Below, piece by piece: positions 31,010 to 39,839 of a DNA stretch of 64,000 bases. Source of the stretch: Actinacidiphila cocklensis (GTDB taxonomy: Bacteria > Actinomycetota > Actinomycetes > Streptomycetales > Streptomycetaceae); the NCBI RefSeq assembly GCF_907177275.1, contig NZ_CAJSLV010000103.1:124001-188000 (forward strand), given 5' to 3'. The translations under genes were made by a program, and so were the position numbers. Every line of letters begins with the position of its first letter. Within the stretch, counting starts at the first letter, position 1. The notes beneath the pieces are model-generated. The model had not been told where the DNA came from, did not search any database, and worked only from the letters and a program-made list of their open reading frames with translations.

Positions 31010-32140
31010 TCATTTCGTGCTCAGGCCGGGGCGCCGTCGGGCCACGAGGGCGGCGATGTCGTCGTTGAGCTCGCCGCCGCTGTAGTCGACCAGGTCGCGG
31101 TGGAGATGCTCGAGGAGGTGGTGGGGCGCCTCGCCGCTCCACGAGCGGATGCGCTCGGCGAGGGGGTAGAAGGCGCCGGAGGGGTCGCGAGTCTCAGTGA
31201 CCCCGTCGGTGTACAGCATGAGCTGGTCTCCCGGGTGGAAGGGGGCGAGGTCGACGTGGTACTCGTCGCTCACCAACATGCCCAGGTTGAACGGCGGCGA
31301 GGGGGCAGCGGCCTGCAGCTCCCGGACCTCGCCGCGGTGCATCAGCAGCGGGGGCGGGTGGCCGCAGGTGACGGTCCGGACGACCGGTTCGTCGTCCGGG
31401 ATCTCGGCGAGGAGAGCGGTGATGAAACGTTCAGCGATCTCCGAGCCCGGGACCCCGGGGTACTGGGAGGCGTGGCGGCGCACGCTCGTCTCCAGGCGGC
31501 TGGCGAGGTCGGGCAGGTCAGGAGCGTCGTGGGCGGCCTCGCGGAAGGCGCTGAGCAGCGCCGCGGCGGTCTGGACCGCGAGCAGGCCCTTGCCGCGTAC
31601 GTCGCCGATGAGCAGCCGTACGCCGTGGGGGGTACGGATTGCCTCGTACAGGTCGCCGCCGATCCGGGCTTCCGCCGCGGCGGCCAGGTACAGGCTTTCG
31701 AGCGTGACGTGCCCGAGGTGGCGTGGGATCGGATGCAGCACCGCCAGCTGGGCGGTCTCGGCCACTGAGCGGACCTGAACCAGCTGATGGGCGCGTCGGT
31801 CGAGCAGACGGTTGAGGAAGACGGCGAATGCCGCAATCGCCGCGAGCGTGGCCAGCTCAGAGTAGGCGGTCCCATCCCGCAGCGCGTTGAAGCGCATTAT
31901 CAGGCCGAAGAAAATGGCGCACGCGCCCACTCCAGTGAGCACGGTCCCCTTCAGGTGCAGCAGCGCGGCGGCAGAAACCACGGCAGTGGCGAGGAAGGCG
32001 ATCGGCCTGACACTGCTGGGTGTGAAGAGGCCGACCAACAGGCCGACGAACAGCAGCAGCGCAGGCAGCATGGACAGCAGCAACCTGTCTCGCGCAGCAG
32101 CGCTGTGTGCGTCTCTGCGTTCCTCAGGAGATTTCGCCAC
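31010..32140 (-). CDS. Membrane PP2C-type (SpoIIE/RsbU) serine phosphatase
   Basis: 376 aa. About four membrane segments span residues 20-135 (MLPALLLFVGLLVGLF, IAFLATAVVSAAALLHL, GVGACAIFFGLIM, LATLAAIAAFAVFLNRLL). The SpoIIE phosphatase domain fills the rest, with metal-binding Asp in EARIGGDLYEAI, LLIGDVRGKG, VTCGHPPPLL, LYTDGVTETR and GGELNDDIAALV. These enzymes usually dephosphorylate anti-sigma-factor antagonists. GTG 32140 is chosen because GGGGAG lies 8 bases upstream and the longer reading frame belongs to a decayed FAH gene. No anti-sigma partner is nearby. Confidence 0.88.
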   Translation of the reverse strand: MAKSPEERRDAHSAAARDRLLLSMLPALLLFVGLLVGLFTPSSVRPIAFLATAVVSAAALLHLKGTVLTGVGACAIFFGLIMRFNALRDGTAYSELATLAAIAAFAVFLNRLLDRRAHQLVQVRSVAETAQLAVLHPIPRHLGHVTLESLYLAAAAEARIGGDLYEAIRTPHGVRLLIGDVRGKGLLAVQTAAALLSAFREAAHDAPDLPDLASRLETSVRRHASQYPGVPGSEIAERFITALLAEIPDDEPVVRTVTCGHPPPLLMHRGEVRELQAAAPSPPFNLGMLVSDEYHVDLAPFHPGDQLMLYTDGVTETRDPSGAFYPLAERIRSWSGEAPHHLLEHLHRDLVDYSGGELNDDIAALVARRRPGLSTK

Positions 32141-32199
32141 CGCGCCGCTCCCCGAGGTCGTAACGGCCCTGGTTCGAAAGCCAGGCCCCGGTGGGTGTT

Positions 32200-32498
32200 C
32201 CCGCACGTCGAATGCGCCTTCCCCGGGGTGCGACGCGTAGTCGACCCCGGCGCAGACCACCTGGCCCGGTGTGAACGCGGCTGGGGCGATATTCACCGCC
32301 GCCCGCGCGACATCCGCCGTGCGTCCGGCCGCCCAGTGGTTCAGCTCGCCGAGCACCCCGGCGCGCAGTACGTCGCCGACGCGGGTCGGGGCCGAGTCGA
32401 AGCCGGTGGCGTCGATGGCGTGCCCGTCGACCGGGCCCCGTTTCGGTGAATACGCCGAATCCTCTCTGACCGTTGCTGCTCCAATTCAACAGTTTCAC
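32200..32498 (-). pseudogene. Frameshifted N-terminal remnant of an FAH-family hydrolase gene
   Basis: GTG 32498 overlaps the stop of the crotonase-like gene and opens VKLLNWSSNGQRGFGVFTETG, the usual start of fumarylacetoacetate hydrolase family proteins. After a frameshift near 32435 the next frame continues VDGHAIDATGFDS and RVGDVLRAGVLGELNHWAAG, reaching FTPGQVVCAGVDYASH, which corresponds to the family motif K-I-x-C-V-G-x-N-Y-x-x-H. The catalytic domain that should follow is absent; the phosphatase gene starts instead. Once an operon partner of the crotonase-like gene. Confidence 0.7.
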
Positions 32499-33328
32499 TG
32501 TGGGGTTCCTTCCGGCTGGCGTCCGAGGTGGTAGCCCAGGCGCATTTCGTAGTCGCCCGGCTGATTGCGTCCTGCGGCGAGCGCGGCCGGAAGCCTGCGT
32601 TTGGACCCTGGCCAGCCGAATGAGTCAAAGTAGAGGTCGGAGGACGACTGCAGATCCTCCGCGGAAGGCAGCGTGTACCGGTTCACCTGCTTTTTGACTG
32701 CGGCGATCGACTCCTTGTCAAAGGAGGCGACCCGGCGGGCGAGCGCGTCGACGAACGCGTCGAGTTCGCCGTCGGGGAGCGTGCGGTTGACCCATCCGTA
32801 CCGCTCGGCCAGCTCACTCGTGTAGTCGTCGCTGGACAGGACCACCTCCAGTGCGCGTGCCCGGCCGAGCAAGAGGGGCAGATGCTCAAGGCCGCCGCCG
32901 CCAGGCAGGTTGCCGTTGGCCACTTCAGGCTGGCAGAACAGCGCCCCCTCACTGGCGAAGCGCATGTCCATCGCCTGGATCAGCTCGCTACCCAGACCCC
33001 GGACTCGTCCGCGGATCTTCGCGATGGAGACGACGGGCAGGCGTGACAGGCGCGTGGTGGCGTCGATCAGCAGCGGGTATCCGCTTGCGCCAAGTTCCTT
33101 GGGGGTCTCGGCGACCCGGGAGGTGTCGTAGTGGTTCAGGAAGTAGTCGGGGTTCGCCGACTCGAACACGGTCACGAGTACCTCCGAAGCAGCCTCCATC
33201 TGATCGACCAGCCTCGGAAGCTCCGTGAGCATCTCCGGGGACACCAGGTTGATCGGTGGACTGTCAAACGTGATCCTCCACAGACGTTTGGTCTCGGCGG
33301 TCACGGAGAAATGAGTCCATTGCTCCAC
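32495..33328 (-). CDS. Enoyl-CoA hydratase/isomerase (crotonase) family protein
   Basis: 277 aa. The crotonase fold shows WRITFDSPPINLVSPEM, VFESANPDYFLNHYD (oxyanion loop), IRGRVRGLGSELIQAMDMRF and PEVANGNLPGGGGLEHLPLL. The catalytic glutamates of true hydratases are replaced around SELIQAMD and NGNLPGG, so a different CoA or non-CoA reaction is possible. GTG 33328 has GGAGA upstream. It overlapped an FAH-family gene (now broken), suggesting a former aromatic or beta-keto-acid degradation operon. Confidence 0.85.
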   Translation of the reverse strand: MEQWTHFSVTAETKRLWRITFDSPPINLVSPEMLTELPRLVDQMEAASEVLVTVFESANPDYFLNHYDTSRVAETPKELGASGYPLLIDATTRLSRLPVVSIAKIRGRVRGLGSELIQAMDMRFASEGALFCQPEVANGNLPGGGGLEHLPLLLGRARALEVVLSSDDYTSELAERYGWVNRTLPDGELDAFVDALARRVASFDKESIAAVKKQVNRYTLPSAEDLQSSSDLYFDSFGWPGSKRRLPAALAAGRNQPGDYEMRLGYHLGRQPEGTPQ

Positions 33329-33508
33329 GGATTCGTCTCCTCGGTCTGAACGTACCTCGCCTGACAAAGCAGGTCGCACGACGGAGGCGAGGTGTATAGG
33401 AGGCCCGCCGGTACCGGGCCGGAGTCACGCGGTCCGCTCGGCGGTCACCGCTTCTCGCAGTTCACCAATCCGCGGACCGGGCCAGCCGGCATTACTGGGT
33501 GCGAGTGA

Positions 33509-33757
33509 TCAAGCCATCGGCGATCGGCTTCCGGTGCCGCGGTGTGCTTGGCACCCGTGGGCGAGGGTGTGGAGTACGGGCAGGGCGTCATGCCTGCCGT
33601 CCGTCAGGCGGTCCCGGACCCACGGGCGCACTATGACTCCGTAAGGGATGCGCATCACCAAACCGGCCTCGGCCAGGCGCCCGAGGCGGGCCGCGAGCAC
33701 GTTCGTCGGCACCCCGACCGCGACCCGGTCCGACAAACGCTCACCAGAGGACTTCAC
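33509..33757 (-). pseudogene. HxlR-family regulator remnant
   Basis: The segment SGERLSDRVAVGVPTNVLAA and RLGRLAEAGLVMRIPYGV is the recognition helix and wing of an HxlR protein (I.TNVL..RL..L...G...R..Y). Further on, DRLTDGRHDALPVLHTLAHG matches the LT..G..L.PVL..L..WG end, but the intervening residues are scrambled by a frameshift. The N-terminal part is missing. Confidence 0.6.
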
Positions 33758-33966
33758 CTAACCCGCTCTCGGCACACCATCGACAACGACCGAATTACAC
33801 CTAAGTTACCGGTAGTGACCCTTGACCCGGGGTTGCGTCCTGGGAAGTGGTGTAACGGGTGGGGACCTGATCCGGGGTTTGTCCCGGCGTCCGGGTCGGT
33901 GCCCGCATAGAGAGACGGCCGCCGGCTGACCTTCGAAATGCCGATAGCTCGAAGGAGATCAGCACG

Positions 33967-34510
33967 ATGACCGCAAGCAACAGTCTGCCCCTGCACGCCC
34001 TGACCGAGGACAATCTCGCTTCGGCGGGTCCCGGCCTGCTGCGCGCGATGGTCAAGACGTTCGCCGACGCGGCGATGTCGGCGGAGGCCGACGCGATGTG
34101 CAATGCCGATTGCGGGCAGGTCAGCGACGAGCGCGTCACCAGCGCAACGGATTTCCGCCCGCGCGAGTGGGGCACCCGGGCCGACCGTCGAACTCGCGAC
34201 CCCCAAGCTGCGGCAGCGAAGCTAGTCCCCGGCCTGGCTGCTGGAACGCCGCCGGGCCGAGCAGGCCCTCATCTTCGTGGTCGCCACCGCCTGCCCCACG
34301 GCGTCAGCACCCACGAGTGGAGAAACCCGCGCAGTCCCTCGGCGTCGCCCAGCCGTCGAAGTCCCAGGTCAGCGCGATGGCCAAGCACCTGGACGAGCAA
34401 GTCGCCGCGCTCCGCAACCGGCCCCAGGGCGCCAGCCCGTATGCGTTTGTCCGGGCCGACGCCGGCTGGCCGGCGTTCCTGCGCTCGCTTCGTCGCGCCC
34501 TCGCCCTACG
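33967..34510 (+). pseudogene. Decayed IS256-family transposase
   Basis: ATG 33967 opens LRAMVKTFADAAMSAEADAM, the conserved N-terminus of IS256/mutator transposases. The match then hops between frames: QRNGFPPAR-type, WLLERRRAEQALIFVV-type, KSQVSAMAKHLDEQVAALRN, PYAFVRADA and finally GWPAFLRSL, with an internal deletion between the last two. At least three frameshifts are needed, so it cannot be active. No terminal inverted repeats were identified. Confidence 0.75.
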
Positions 34511-34544
34511 AAAAGAAGACCGCCCCCCACAGCGGCGTATTGCC

Positions 34545-34777
34545 GTGACGGTCCGGACGTCAACCGCCGCACCCGCAGCCAGGAGAACCTCAACAGCCAA
34601 TGGAGCCTGGGCCTGAGCCGCGAAATGCAACGGCCTCCAGCCCGCGTCGTCGACTGCCTCCACGGCGGCGCCTCCGGCCAAGAGCACCTGCAGGCCATTC
34701 ACGTGCCCATCAGCAGCCGCATAGTGCACCGTCGTCCGCCGCAACCGATCCCGACCCGTCATGCCGACCATCCTCAA
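34545..34777 (-). pseudogene. Ankyrin-repeat gene, N-terminal remnant
   Basis: From ATG 34777 the leftward frame reads RRTTVHYAAADGHVNGLQVL, LAGGAAVEAVDDAGWRPLHF and LAVEVLLAAGAAVDVRTV: two and a half ankyrin repeats with normal spacing. Beyond about 34545 the match ends where the transposase relic begins, so the gene was cut by that insertion or a later deletion. Confidence 0.7.
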
Positions 34778-35268
34778 CCGGCTTGACCAAACGGATAGTG
34801 CCCCCGCCGGCCGCCGACCGCGCGATCAGGTCGTGGCTGCTCATACCGAACCGGACCCGCCTCACCCGCAGATCGGCCGCCTCAGCCGGGGTCTTGGCGA
34901 CCAGCACCTCCCGGTGGCCCTCCACCGTGGCCGTCATCCGCAGGTCCACGCCCCGGCAGCACATCCGCGTACACCGCGCCTGCGCCCAGCAGACGGCTGG
35001 CACATCCCTGCAGATCCGCAAGCCCGATCGACCGACGCTCACAGCACCGTGAAGGCGTCGGCTGCACGCTCCTTGCACGCATGGCCACCGGATGCCGCCG
35101 GGTAGAACCTTGGGAACTCAGACGAGAGGACCGAGATCGATAAGTTCGCAGGTCAGAGCCATCCACGACGAGAAGTAACCACGTCCGGTCAACCGGGGAC
35201 CTACGCAATACGATGCGCAGACCAGGACCGCCCGATCAGCCCGAATTCCGAGGTCAAAGAAAACAAGA
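34778..35268 (-). other. 490 bases with a decayed unknown coding segment
   Basis: Minus-strand reading around 34790-34970 gives a coherent stretch (MTATVEGHREVLVAKTPAEA then RRVRFGMSSHDLIARSAAGG) directly upstream of the ankyrin remnant. I do not recognise it and no complete ORF supports it. The rest, up to the hairpin at 35269, shows nothing identifiable. Confidence 0.3.
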
Positions 35269-35298
35269 AACCCCAGGCCAGAGAGCTGACCTGGGGTT
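35269..35298 (-). terminator. Hairpin downstream of tRNA-Thr remnant 1
   Basis: AACCCCAGG (35269-35277) pairs with CCTGGGGTT (35290-35298). It lies immediately 3' of the tRNA remnant, as a tRNA terminator does, and a near copy follows remnant 2. Confidence 0.75.
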
Positions 35299-35303
35299 CC
35301 GGT

Positions 35304-35348
35304 GGAGCCCGCCTTCGGGATTCGAACCCGAGACCTACGCATTACGAG
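35304..35348 (-). repeat. 3' half of a tRNA-Thr(CGT) gene, remnant 1 (attachment-site-like)
   Basis: On the minus strand: anticodon loop CTCGTAA (anticodon CGT), the anticodon-stem strand TGCGTAGG, T arm CTCGGGTTCGAATCCCGA and acceptor strand, with one extra base in the acceptor. The 5' half is absent. It matches remnants 2 and 3 and is followed by the same hairpin, as expected for the displaced 3' end left when an element integrates into a tRNA gene. Confidence 0.8.
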
Positions 35349-35537
35349 GGCCGGCGAGATCGTGACGGCAGGTGGCCGACGGTGCCACGAGTTCCTGTTT
35401 CGGCTGGTCAGACGCTCGCGGCCTTGATCATCGTGACGGCCGGTCCACGGCAGTGCCGTCCCGTCCGCGCACGCAGCGCTCGCGCAAGCCGAGATCTCCT
35501 CGCCGTCATGAAGGCGCCTCAGCGCGCCACGCCGACA

Positions 35538-36104
35538 TCAGATCTGGCCGAGGTCGACCTCCATCGGGAAAGGAGCCGCGACCTTGACGACACCGGTGAA
35601 GACGTCCCCGTTCCGGTAAGCCCTGTTCGCAGGATCGAGAACATAGGTGTAGACCAAGGGGACCCCGGTCGCGGCCTGCTCGACCCGCCAGTAGAAGGCG
35701 ATACCGGCCTTGGCGTACTGGTCGGTCTTCACGATCCGGTCGGTGGTCTCCGACCCCGGCGAGACGACCTCCACGACCAGCAGCACGTGCTCGGGACGGG
35801 TGGGCATGATGTCGATCGTGTCGGCGCGGTACACCACCACATCCGGACGACGATTGGTGAGCGGGATGTCCTGAAGCCGGACATCGAAGTCGGTGTCGGC
35901 ATTCCAATCCGGCCCGCCGGCGGCCTCCAAGGCATTCGCCAAGATCCGGTCCAGCCGATTATGGCGCTTGGAGGCGCTGGGGCTCACGACGACCATCCCG
36001 TCCACGATCTCGATCCCCGCACACTGCTCCTCGGACCAGGAGTCGTACTGCTCCGCCGTGATCTGCTCGTGCATCCACGCAGGGGCTGCCGTCTCGGCAG
36101 TCAT
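35538..36104 (-). CDS. Uma2-family (PD-(D/E)XK-like) protein
   Basis: 188 aa. Family landmarks: ITAEQYDSWSEEQCAGIEIV, NALEAAGGPDWNADTDFDVR, RRPDVVVYRAD and VLLVVEVVSPGSETTDRIVK followed by KAGIAFYWRVEQ. The nuclease-like residues are Glu in IEIVDGMVV, Asp in PDVVVY and ExV in VVEVVSPGSE. Uma2 proteins are very numerous in actinomycetes; their biological role is not settled. ATG 36104 has GGGAGGTG upstream. It is bounded by tRNA-Thr remnants at 35.3 and 36.6 kb, and part of a second copy survives at 30.7 kb. Confidence 0.88.
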   Translation of the reverse strand: MTAETAAPAWMHEQITAEQYDSWSEEQCAGIEIVDGMVVVSPSASKRHNRLDRILANALEAAGGPDWNADTDFDVRLQDIPLTNRRPDVVVYRADTIDIMPTRPEHVLLVVEVVSPGSETTDRIVKTDQYAKAGIAFYWRVEQAATGVPLVYTYVLDPANRAYRNGDVFTGVVKVAAPFPMEVDLGQI

Positions 36105-36522
36105 GACGCACCTCCCGAACACCACAGGAGCGGGCCAGAACCCGCCGAGTTCAGCCTACTGTCTCAGTCGCCCAGCACGCTCAGCGCCAGAATGGCCGGC
36201 GTCCGCACTTCCACGGCCACCGGCCGTGGCATGCCCCGCGCTGACTGTCGTGCCTACTGGCGCCACGACAGAATCCCGTCGTCGGCCTGCGGAACCACCG
36301 GCGGCGCGGTCCGGGCGCGCGAGCCGCGGAGCGTCCGACCGCACGGGTCGCGTGTCCTCAACGGCTTCCGCGACGGTATCGGCGAAAGCCGCTGGCGTCG
36401 GCCACCACCCGGACTACCCGCCGGCTTCATTGAAGAAATAGCCGACGCTACCCCTCCCGGGTCCAGGCCGGTCATCGAAGAAGCAGCAGCCGAGAGCGTC
36501 ACCTGTCGCAGCGAAGGGCAAA
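36105..36522 (+). other. 418-base gap, nothing identified
   Basis: No protein-like frame, repeat or RNA was recognised between the Uma2 start and the hairpin of tRNA remnant 2. Confidence 0.4.
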
Positions 36523-36552
36523 AACCCCAGGTCAGAGGACTGAACTGGGGTT
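36523..36552 (-). terminator. Hairpin downstream of tRNA-Thr remnant 2
   Basis: AACCCCAG (36523-36530) pairs with CTGGGGTT (36545-36552), followed on the minus strand by a T-run (complement of AAAAA). It is the counterpart of the hairpin at 35269-35298. Confidence 0.75.
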
Positions 36553-36558
36553 CACCGT

Positions 36559-36600
36559 GGAGCCGCCTTCGGGATTCGAACCCGAGACCTACGCATTAGG
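36559..36600 (-). repeat. 3' half of a tRNA-Thr(CGT) gene, remnant 2 (attachment-site-like)
   Basis: T arm and acceptor strand are intact (GGTCTCGGGTTCGAATCCCG) and the match ends in the anticodon loop at TAATGCGTAGG. To its right, 36606-36700 resembles the sequence right of remnant 3 (GAACGATCATGT, then TGCCGCCT.GTG..GTT.TG), so both tRNA scar and flank are shared. Confidence 0.8.
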
Positions 36601-36983
36601 AGACCGTGAACGATCATGTTGCCGGGTGGCGCATGATGCCGCCTCGTGACGTTTTCGCTGATCAGAGCAAGTACAACAGGTTGGGCTGTGCCGACCCGTG
36701 GCACACCGTCCACATGCGTCTGTCCACCGGCCGTCCACCGGGGCCACGCCCGCCGCATGGTGACGTTCTGCTGCCTCGCCGGCACCACGGAGCGTCGTCC
36801 GGCCGCCCATGCCCATGCCGCGTCGGCACCGGACTTTCCCCGAACCCAGGGGCGTCCTCTCCCGCCGAGCTGCGCAAGGCGGGTGGCGGGTTGGGTCGGA
36901 TCACCGTCATGTGACGCTCGATTACTGCATGACCGCGCGCCTAGCGTCTTCTCACGTCACGGTCTCGACGACAGGGGATTCCC
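36601..36983 (+). other. Gap with a repeated flank, probable promoter of the LAL gene
   Basis: 36637-36668 repeats the element also found at 30809-30840 and 43872-43902. No gene is seen. The last ~80 bases, ending CATGACCGCGCGCCTAGCG, probably contain the promoter of the regulator gene. Confidence 0.4.
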
Positions 36984-39788
36984 ATGGTGTGGCGCGGGCC
37001 TCGTTCCGGGACGGTGCGGCCGATGGTCGGCCGCTTCGCCGAACGCGAAGCGATCGGACAACTCCTCGACGCAGCACGGGAGGGACTCAGCGGGGTCCTG
37101 GTGCTCGCGGGCGAAGCAGGGATCGGCAAGACGCGGCTGCTGGAACACGCGGCGGCCCAAGCCGCCGGTGCCCGGCTGACGTGGCTGGTCGGCGTCGAAG
37201 CCGAGCAGCTCCTGGGTTACGGCGCGCTGCACCGGCTCCTGCGGCCGCACCTCAACCGCATCGACCGGCTTCCCGCCAGGCAACAGGACTCCTTGAACGC
37301 CGCGTTCGGCCTGGCCGACACCTCGTACTCGGACCGGTACCTCGTCGGTCTGGCGACGTTGGCGCTGCTGTCGGCCGCGGCGTCGGAGCTGCCGATACTG
37401 TGCCTGATCGACGACGTCCACTGGCTCGACCGGGAGTCGGCCGAGACGTTGGCCTTCGTCGCCCGGCGGCTCCACGCCGACTCGCTGGGCTTGATCTTCT
37501 CGACCAGGAACGACCTCGGCGACCAGGGACTGTTCGACGCCTTGCCTTCCCTGCGTGTCGGCGGACTGCCCGCCACCGACGCCCGGGAGCTGTTGTCCCT
37601 CGCCGTTGACGGGCACCTGGACACGGCGGTCGCGGACCGGATCGTGGCCGGTACCGGGGGCAATCCGCTGGCGCTCATCGAACTGGCGGCGCATCTCGGC
37701 GCCGAGCAGCTCGCCGGGGTCGCACCGATGCCCGACCCGCTGCCGGTGAGCAGGCTGCTGGAGGAGTACTTCCGGCAGTCGGTGGCCGCGCTGCCGTCGG
37801 ACACCCGGATGCTGCTCCTTCTCATGGCCGCGGCGCCGACCGACGACATGGCGGTGGTCTGGCATGCGGCCGGCGTGCTGGGCCTGGCGGCCAAGTCCGC
37901 AGCCGCGGCCGTCGAGGCCGGGGTCCTGGACCACGGTGCCGGCCCCGGGTTCCGGCATCCGCTCATCCGATCCTCGGTCTACGCGGCGGCTTCCGGGCAC
38001 GACCGGCGGCGGATCCATGCCGCCCTTGAGGCGGCCAGCGATCCGGCCCGTGTTCCCGACCGGCGAGCATGGCATCGTGCCCAGGCGACCCTCGGCCCCG
38101 ACGACGCCGCGGCCGCGGACCTGGACACTGCTTCGAACTGCGCCCGGGCCAGGGGCGGATATTCCGCTCAGGCGTTGTTCCTGTCCAAGGCCGCAGAACT
38201 CACCATCGAGCCTGCCAAACGCGCCGAGCGCTACCTCGCCGCAGCCCAAGCCCATCTGACCTCCGGAGACCGCGCCGCGGTGCTCCCCTTGCTCGACCTC
38301 GCCGTACCCGCCCTCCAACAGCCCTCCGCCCGCGCCCGTGCGCTCCGGATCCGGGCCTCGGCAGAGCTCTTCAACGCCGGCAACAACGACCGCGTCCCCG
38401 CCATGATGCTCGACGCCGTGGCCGAACTCGCCGACGCGGATCCCCGCATGACCTGGGAACTGCTCTACGAGGCCGTGCACGCCGCTGTCGTCGCCCGGGA
38501 CCCCATGCATCGCACGACTTTGGCGGACGTGGCCAAGGTCGCGGTCGCCACCCCGCACCGCCCGGACGCCCCGGCCTGGAGCCCCGACCAGCTGGTCAAA
38601 GGCCTGGCTCTCCGTACGGCCCACGGCTACGAGAGCAGCGTGGCGACGGTCCAGGAAGCCCTGGCGAAGCTGCGCGGCTCAGCCGAACTGCACGACATGG
38701 CCAGCCCGTTGAGCATCATCGTGGGCCTTGCAGCGGACGACGTGTGGGACATCGAGGCATGCGTCGAGATCGTCGGCCGCCTCGCGGCCGCGGACCGCAG
38801 CCAAGGTGCGCTGTACGGCCTCAGCCTGTCCCTGTCGGTCCTGGCGTACACCGAGATCTGGAACGGGCGGCTGACCGCGGCCGAGGCGCTCTTCGCCGAG
38901 GCTCAGGACTACGCCACGGCCATCGGACTGACGACTCAGGGAGATCTCAACAGGGCCTTGCTGTACGCGTGGATGGGCAGGGAAAGCGATGTGCACGCCG
39001 CGGTGGCGATGATGGACGTCGTCTCGACGACATGCGGACTGGGTATGCTGCGCCAGCTGGCACTTCACGCTCTCTGCATTCTCGACCTGGGTATGGGGCG
39101 CTATGACGAGGCGCTGCGCCACGCGCTGCCCACCTACGAGGAGGACGTGCCGTCGCAGGGCAATCTCGTGCTGCCGCTTCTCGTGGAAGCCGCCGTCCGC
39201 GCAGGCGACCGGCACACGGCCGCCCTCGCGCTGAAGCGGCTCGAAGATCGCGCGCAGCTTGCCGGGACGCCGTGGGCGCTGGGTCTCCTGGCCCGATGCC
39301 GTGCCCTGGTGGACGACACCGCCCTTGCGGAGAACTGGTATCGGGAGTCGATCGACCTTCTGGCAGCCGTCCCCCTCGCCGCAGAACACGCCCGGTCAAG
39401 CCTCTTGTTCGGCGAGTGGCTCCGTCGGCGCAAGCGCCGATCCGAGGCCAGGACCCATCTGCGGGCCGCGTACGAGTCCTTCAGCGCGTGGGGCGCGTCG
39501 CTGTTCGCCGAACGAGCCCGGATCGAGCTGCTCGCGACGGGGGAGACAGCGCGCAGACGCGTCCCGGAAACCAGATTCGATCTCACGTCGCAGGAACGGC
39601 AGGTGGCCCTGCTGGCCGCTTCGGGACTGACCAACGCAGAGATCGCCTCCCGGCTGTTCATCACGACCTCGACGGTCGAGTTCCACCTGAACAAGGTGTT
39701 CCGCAAACTCGGCATCACCTCGCGGAGGCAGATCGCCGCCGCACTCGGTCGGCCGGGATTCGACGACGGCCCCTCACCGCCCGACTGA
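36984..39788 (+). CDS. LAL-type (large ATP-binding LuxR) transcriptional regulator 1
   Basis: 934 aa. The N-terminal AAA ATPase has Walker A GEAGIGKT near residue 48 and Walker B ILCLIDDVHWLD near 140, followed by GGNPLALIELAAHL. A long TPR-like helical middle region follows. The C-terminal LuxR helix-turn-helix is LTSQERQVALLAASGLTNAE, IASRLFITTSTVEFHLNKVF. LAL proteins are usually pathway activators. ATG 36984 follows AGGGGA; an alternative ATG at 37023 starts right at the conserved MVGRFAERE. A second LAL gene follows in the same direction after ~50 bases. Confidence 0.93.
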   Translation: MVWRGPRSGTVRPMVGRFAEREAIGQLLDAAREGLSGVLVLAGEAGIGKTRLLEHAAAQAAGARLTWLVGVEAEQLLGYGALHRLLRPHLNRIDRLPARQQDSLNAAFGLADTSYSDRYLVGLATLALLSAAASELPILCLIDDVHWLDRESAETLAFVARRLHADSLGLIFSTRNDLGDQGLFDALPSLRVGGLPATDARELLSLAVDGHLDTAVADRIVAGTGGNPLALIELAAHLGAEQLAGVAPMPDPLPVSRLLEEYFRQSVAALPSDTRMLLLLMAAAPTDDMAVVWHAAGVLGLAAKSAAAAVEAGVLDHGAGPGFRHPLIRSSVYAAASGHDRRRIHAALEAASDPARVPDRRAWHRAQATLGPDDAAAADLDTASNCARARGGYSAQALFLSKAAELTIEPAKRAERYLAAAQAHLTSGDRAAVLPLLDLAVPALQQPSARARALRIRASAELFNAGNNDRVPAMMLDAVAELADADPRMTWELLYEAVHAAVVARDPMHRTTLADVAKVAVATPHRPDAPAWSPDQLVKGLALRTAHGYESSVATVQEALAKLRGSAELHDMASPLSIIVGLAADDVWDIEACVEIVGRLAAADRSQGALYGLSLSLSVLAYTEIWNGRLTAAEALFAEAQDYATAIGLTTQGDLNRALLYAWMGRESDVHAAVAMMDVVSTTCGLGMLRQLALHALCILDLGMGRYDEALRHALPTYEEDVPSQGNLVLPLLVEAAVRAGDRHTAALALKRLEDRAQLAGTPWALGLLARCRALVDDTALAENWYRESIDLLAAVPLAAEHARSSLLFGEWLRRRKRRSEARTHLRAAYESFSAWGASLFAERARIELLATGETARRRVPETRFDLTSQERQVALLAASGLTNAEIASRLFITTSTVEFHLNKVFRKLGITSRRQIAAALGRPGFDDGPSPPD

Positions 39789-39839
39789 TCCGTCCAGCCC
39801 CTGGTGGACAGCGTGCGCTGCCGATCGGATGATCGTTGC

